Shown here: one piece after another, positions 29,301-31,740 of the stretch
Layout of the letters: every line of letters starts with the position of its first letter
How positions within the stretch are numbered: position 1 is the first letter of the stretch
From: Fragilaria crotonensis
Taxonomy: Eukaryota > Bacillariophyta > Fragilariophyceae > Fragilariales > Fragilariaceae
Direction of reading: 5' to 3'
Length of the DNA: 31,740 nt
NCBI GenBank assembly: GCA_022925895.1
Contig: JAKSYS010000706.1
Span: 1 to 31,740, forward strand
Position numbers and translations under genes: made by a program
Notes under the pieces: generated by a model
Told to the model about the DNA's origin: nothing
Databases searched by the model: none
What the model saw: the letters and a program-made list of their open reading frames with translations, nothing else

Positions 29301-30435
29301 CGTTGTCGAGACGTTGAAGGCTGGGTCGAAGGCCGGCGGCGACAAGCCGGGCGTGGAGGATTTGAAAGGCGCTGAGGATGCATGCGCCGGTGCGATTGCG
29401 CATGGGTTCCACGAGGATGCTGTTGCTGTCATAGTCGTAGAGGACAAGGATGTAATTGTTGCCGGTACTGGAGGCAATAACGAACCGTCCCGTTTGGTCG
29501 GTATGAATCTGGCCGGTGGCAGGTTCAACGACAGCCGCGAAACAATGGTGTGTGCGCTTGTTGTGGGGTTCGCTGGTGGGAAATGTCGAGCCCGTAGTGT
29601 CATCGTCGGTGTCGGCACTGACGGTGGGAGGAGGCAGGGAACCAGCAACGATGGTGGCGGTTGGCGTTTTGGTTGACCGTAGATTCTTGCGCGATTGGTC
29701 CAGATGTCCTTTAATCATAGGGACCGATAATGGCGGGTACTTGGCTAACGTTTTTGCGGTGAGGCCGGGGAAATCGGGGATGTACCCTCGCTCAAGTGCG
29801 AGTTTGAGTGTGGACAGTACCGGCGAGAAAAGTGCCGCGTGGGCAAACGCGACGAGGTCGGCTGGGGTGGTAGCGGCAACGGCAGCAAAGCTGGTGTGGT
29901 GCTCGGCTGGGGTTGGCGAGGGTGGGGCAGTGGCCGGCGCGGCGTTCGGAGTCTCGACGAGGTCAAGATGCCAAAGGCCGGTGACATGGGAGCGTACGCC
30001 GGATAAGATGACCGTGTCGTTGTGACGAACGTGGACGGTGGCGGCAGCGAAGATGACCTCACAGCCGGCATCACACAATTGGCCCATGGATAACAATGAA
30101 TGGGAGGTTAAGGCGGGCACAATGTGGACGTGGCGGGCGTTTGGTGGTAAACATGGGAGGTCGAGTTCTGCTTCATGTGTAGAATACATAATCGTACCAT
30201 TAGGATTAGTAATGCCGATAGGCGTATGCGTCACGCGTTTGTTTACGACGTGAGCTGTGATAGTGCAGAAGTGTGCGGTGCTGCCGCTGTCGGCAATGGC
30301 GAGGCGATCGGGAGGAATGATGGTGGGGGGACCTACATGGGCGGTAGATAGACAAGTTTGACCGGTTGTGTTTAACACATTAACGGGTGATGGACTCAGT
30401 ACTATACTAGGGCAAATGATAGGCTCCCCGCGTCG
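26245..30435 (-). CDS. pol: Copia Pol polyprotein (PR-IN-RT-RNase H)
   Basis: Residue numbers count from the GTG at 30378. Protease has LAIADSGSTAHF (Asp30). The pre-integrase segment has VTGLWHLDLVE (~131). A region around 180-235 (HAALFSPVLST...KGHLDQSRKNLRST) stands where an HHCC zinc finger is expected but has no Cys. The integrase core has TDQTGRF (Asp294), RLDNECS (Asp358) and NAAERAIRTFKNHF (Glu390). A Pro-rich linker spans about 540-730. Reverse transcriptase has TADLKDFYLGTP, GMYGLPQAGRLAND and FSLVVDDFGI (~981-984). RNase H has AVESDASY (Asp1159), SSAAEAEL (~1211), ATDNNTA (Asp1246) and KGQTNRADYFSKHHP. All catalytic residues are present and the ORF is unbroken for about 4.1 kb, so the element looks competent if the UGA before it is passed. 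Translation presumably enters from gag. The last residues are encoded in the LTR. Confidence 0.93.
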   Translation of the reverse strand, partial: RRGEPIICPSIVLSPSPVNVLNTTGQTCLSTAHVGPPTIIPPDRLAIADSGSTAHFCTITAHVVNKRVTHTPIGITNPNGTIMYSTHEAELDLPCLPPNARHVHIVPALTSHSLLSMGQLCDAGCEVIFAAATVHVRHNDTVILSGVRSHVTGLWHLDLVETPNAAPATAPPSPTPAEHHTSFAAVAATTPADLVAFAHAALFSPVLSTLKLALERGYIPDFPGLTAKTLAKYPPLSVPMIKGHLDQSRKNLRSTKTPTATIVAGSLPPPTVSADTDDDTTGSTFPTSEPHNKRTHHCFAAVVEPATGQIHTDQTGRFVIASSTGNNYILVLYDYDSNSILVEPMRNRTGACILSAFQILHARLVAAGLRPSLQRLDNECSTALKTFLRTEDIDYQLVPPGLHRRNAAERAIRTFKNHFIAGLCSVDKNFPLHLWDKLLPQAETTLNLLRGSRLNPKLSAYAQLNGPFDYNRTPIAPPGIRVLVHVKPQDRTTWSPHGEDGWYTGPALESYRCYTVWIWASRATRICDTLTWLPTKVILPSASSSDRILAGIADILHALQHPSPASPLAPLPTTHHDALLRLVDLLSAVVSPPTDTPPAQPLALEPSAPPPLVLRVPPTPAPVPTDATDSPLRVAVPTTPNASLRVPIATLPAIPTPPPAPRTVQFAPLPSDRIVATFNNSTGLRGKRRRKATRTRVPPLPLHAAKTIHPNRRQAVVPLGGVPALPGPYPSTTRGPRHSHGTRLASRLRHISATARNVILAAARTAHSPSVTSHVALHGNAFNPDTGKLAEYRELSNSSEGALWQQSNADEIGRLAQGHGDQKGTNTMFFINVADIPKGRKATYLRVVAAMRPEKANPRRVRWTVGGDRIDYPDDVSTKTADLTTAKLLINSTLSTPNARYLTADLKDFYLGTPMSRFEYMRIPIDMLPDAIIAQYNLRPLFHNGYVYVEIRRGMYGLPQAGRLANDQLIAFLAPHGYCPVPLTPGLWRHDTKDIVFSLVVDDFGIRYTSRADADHLISTLGTAYQVSTDWTGSRYCGLTLQWDYDARTCDVSMPGYIERALLRFQHPTPTKPEHSPHPWQKPIYGAKTQFAQQPDNTAAIDATDKRRILEVLGTLLFYARAIDSTLLTAIGELATEQSEGTKTTMEKLSQLLNYCATHPDATVRFTASDMILAVESDASYLSVVKARSRAAGYFFLTNTPSTSTAPLKPNGAIHVLCHIMREVLSSAAEAELGALFHNGKEACPLRIALEEMGHPQPATPMATDNNTASGIATDTVKQKRSKAIDMRFYWIRDRVRQGQFKIYWSKGQTNRADYFSKHHPASHHQAIRSTYLYSTTNPTRNYFDCLADDVSPPLPTAKSTVAPGEGVLLSPGNPEGHCDYVTGHSTMPKSRATQI

Positions 30436-30438
30436 TCA
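30436..30438 (-). other. In-frame UGA between gag and pol
   Basis: Reading through this TGA (context AAC TGA CGA CGC) leaves one open frame from 31506 to 26245. The next in-frame ATG lies about 64 codons after a GTG at 30378, downstream of the protease DSGST active site. Pol expression from its own AUG would therefore lose the protease. Readthrough, or an ancestral sense codon mutated here, are the simple explanations. Confidence 0.85.
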
Positions 30439-31506
30439 GTTGCGAGTTGCGGTAGGGATGCGACGCGGGCGGCCGGTGGAGATGGTGTTGTTGCCGCCAT
30501 GCATGCGGAAGGCGGTAGCATCGTCGCGATGGCCTTCCGCTTTATTCAAGCATGTGGCGGAGGTGTGATTTCGATTGGGAGAAAGGCCGTGTGACCAGCA
30601 GTAGTAAAGTTTGCCGCCTTCGACAGATACGTGTTGGGTAGGTGGAAGTGGAGTAGGAGCGGATACGACATTGGTGGCGGCCGCAGCACTGTTGGGAGGT
30701 GGCGTTACGACACTGGCGGTGTGGGCACCGTGGTAGCCGGCGTCGCTAGCGGTGAGGCGACGTATGCGTTCCTGGTTACCCAACTTGAACTCGGTCTTGA
30801 AGAGTGGGAGTGTCCATTCGGCGGTAGGACGCAATCGAAATTTTTCTGTAGTTGTGACGAGGAGGCCAGTTTTTTCAATCATAGCCAACGTGAGTGTAAT
30901 AACTGTGAGGTCGGGAATGGGGAGAGCTCCGAGAGTTGCAACACGTTGAATGTTAGAAATTTTGGCCCACAAGTCTTCGATTGGGTCATCAAAGTTCCAT
31001 GGTTCGGACAGCGCTGCGCGATTGCGTTCCAATTCTTCCGGCGTCATGGTGCCGTATTCGGTGCGCAAGTGTTCTAACATGGCGAGCGGTGTGACGTCGC
31101 CGAAACCAAAGTCGGGGTCCTCCAACGCGCTGAGAAAGGATGGATTGACAGCGGTTAGAATTTGGGAGGTGAGGGCCGAACGAAGATTATTGTATAACGC
31201 GACGTCATTAAGGGCATCTGTGTACGCGCGTAGGGCGACGGATACGGCAGCGGCGGTGCCAACGGCAACAGGTGGTAGTCCAGGATGAACAGGGGTAATG
31301 AAGGCAATTCCGACGCGAGCGATATAATCGGCATCGCTGAGAAGAATGGCCATGTGTCCATGGAGGCCCCCACCGCGCGTGGAAGGGACGGAACGAGCGT
31401 TGGTGAACAGTTGGCGTTGCAAAACCTGTAAGGTTGTGTTAGTTGGTTTGCCGTTGATGGGCGTCAAGGTGTCAAAGGGGAAAGTGAATTTCGAAGACGA
31501 CGCCAT
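30436..31506 (-). CDS. gag: Copia Gag (nucleocapsid) protein
   Basis: The first ATG on the element strand (31506) gives MASSSKFTFPFDTLTPINGK. The ORF can be extended upstream only by a GTG. The ~356-residue product has the helical copia Gag region (for example LYNNLRSALTSQILTAVNPS, EHLRTEYGTMTPEELERNRA). Near its C-terminus is a Cys/His cluster, YCWSHGLSPNRNHTSATC followed by EGHRDDAT and MHGG, the zinc-knuckle variant I associate with diatom and related copia elements. Gag should package the element RNA into virus-like particles. It ends in TGA (30438-30436). The pol frame continues in the same frame directly after that codon. Confidence 0.9.
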   Translation of the reverse strand: MASSSKFTFPFDTLTPINGKPTNTTLQVLQRQLFTNARSVPSTRGGGLHGHMAILLSDADYIARVGIAFITPVHPGLPPVAVGTAAAVSVALRAYTDALNDVALYNNLRSALTSQILTAVNPSFLSALEDPDFGFGDVTPLAMLEHLRTEYGTMTPEELERNRAALSEPWNFDDPIEDLWAKISNIQRVATLGALPIPDLTVITLTLAMIEKTGLLVTTTEKFRLRPTAEWTLPLFKTEFKLGNQERIRRLTASDAGYHGAHTASVVTPPPNSAAAATNVVSAPTPLPPTQHVSVEGGKLYYCWSHGLSPNRNHTSATCLNKAEGHRDDATAFRMHGGNNTISTGRPRRIPTATRN

Positions 31507-31635
31507 GTTGGTGTAAATCGGTGGAGTAGGAGGAACTCGACACACGAAACCGACAACGAGTAGTATTGATGACTATCTCGGGGAAGAAGGCGATCGTTCT
31601 CGACGCCGATGGGTGAAAAGTTTATGTAGCTCTAT

Positions 31636-31735
31636 TGAAGTGCTTGTCGTTCAAAACGGTGAGCTACATAAATTATGAGCTAGATTTCAGTGGCCCTGGA
31701 CTTGGGCATTGTGTGTGTCCTGTGACGTAATCACA
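31636..31735 (-). repeat. 5' LTR (100 bp)
   Basis: This is the partner of 26200-26301. Differences are one base missing in TTCAAAACGG, a two-base change in ATTTCAGTGG, and one base missing in TTGTGTGTGTCC. The element RNA should start within it. The sequence immediately downstream on the element strand, ATAGAGCTACATAAAC (31635-31620), occupies the primer-binding position, but I cannot match it to a tRNA with confidence. Confidence 0.85.
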
Positions 31736-31740
31736 CTATA

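Larger units (their letters stand above)
26200..31735 (-). mobile_element. Full-length Ty1/copia retrotransposon (diatom CoDi-like)
   Basis: The element is read on the minus strand. Its order is 5' LTR (31735-31636), gag, pol with protease-integrase-RT-RNase H (the copia order), and 3' LTR (26301-26200). The LTRs begin TGTGATTACGTCACAGGACA and end AAGCACTTCA, with TG...CA termini. The two copies differ by about two substitutions and two 1-nt indels, so insertion is fairly recent but not brand new. The flanks share CTAT (26196-26199 and 31736-31739), extendable to ACTAT or CACTAT depending on where the LTR end is set; this fits the 4-6 bp duplication expected of copia. The window ends at 31740, so only five bases of the far flank are visible. 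Confidence 0.93.

Overview
The window reads as nuclear DNA of a diatom. The protein genes carry short GT-AG introns of 64-136 bp. One gene encodes the motif VREY-x-TLGD-x-PS...GPP-x-L-x-W, split across an intron, which I associate with many diatom proteins. A kinase shows the (I)EVKYLQVL..HPHIIKLRG...MDRLYDTLEDK pattern common in diatom kinases, and the right end holds a Ty1/copia element of the diatom CoDi style. These assignments rest on remembered family patterns, not on a search.

Layout. 1-1446: non-coding DNA with hairpins, then a ~1.17 kb terminal-inverted-repeat element (270-1446) whose interior is a degenerate GTC satellite. 1447-4187: no recognisable gene. 4188-5744: protein kinase (+). 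5745-7663: nothing recognisable. 7664-~12352: pentaspan membrane protein A (+) with a very long Asp/Ser/Lys-rich tail. 12829-14297: alpha-1,3-fucosyltransferase, GT10 (-). 14973-17936: pentaspan protein B (+), a paralogue of A with the same intron positions and a shorter acidic tail. 18538-19730: REY/TLGD-motif protein (-). 20815-22003: BUB3 mitotic-checkpoint WD40 protein (-). 22524-23615: tandem MazG/dCTP pyrophosphatase-like protein (+). 24022-25737: MGGGSS-starting protein with a split conserved domain (-). 26200-31735: essentially full-length copia retrotransposon (-) with ~100 bp LTRs, gag and pol, flanked by a short target-site duplication.

The most notable items are these. (1) Paralogues A and B have a prominin/tweety-like five-helix layout and polyanionic cytoplasmic tails, and they flank a fucosyltransferase. 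(2) The copia gag and pol lie in one frame, separated by a single UGA, and pol has no AUG before the protease active site. (3) The MazG-like protein pairs an apparently dead domain with a live one. (4) Genes between about 4.7 and 19 kb carry many 1-2 nt deletions, mostly in homopolymers, while every gene from 20 to 31.7 kb is intact. That contrast suggests uneven consensus polishing rather than wholesale pseudogenisation, although decay cannot be excluded.

BUB3, the MazG-like enzyme and the kinase look like unrelated housekeeping or signalling genes. The only arrangement hinting at shared biology is A - fucosyltransferase - B, where heavily N-glycosylatable membrane proteins sit beside a Golgi glycan-modifying enzyme. 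That link is inference.
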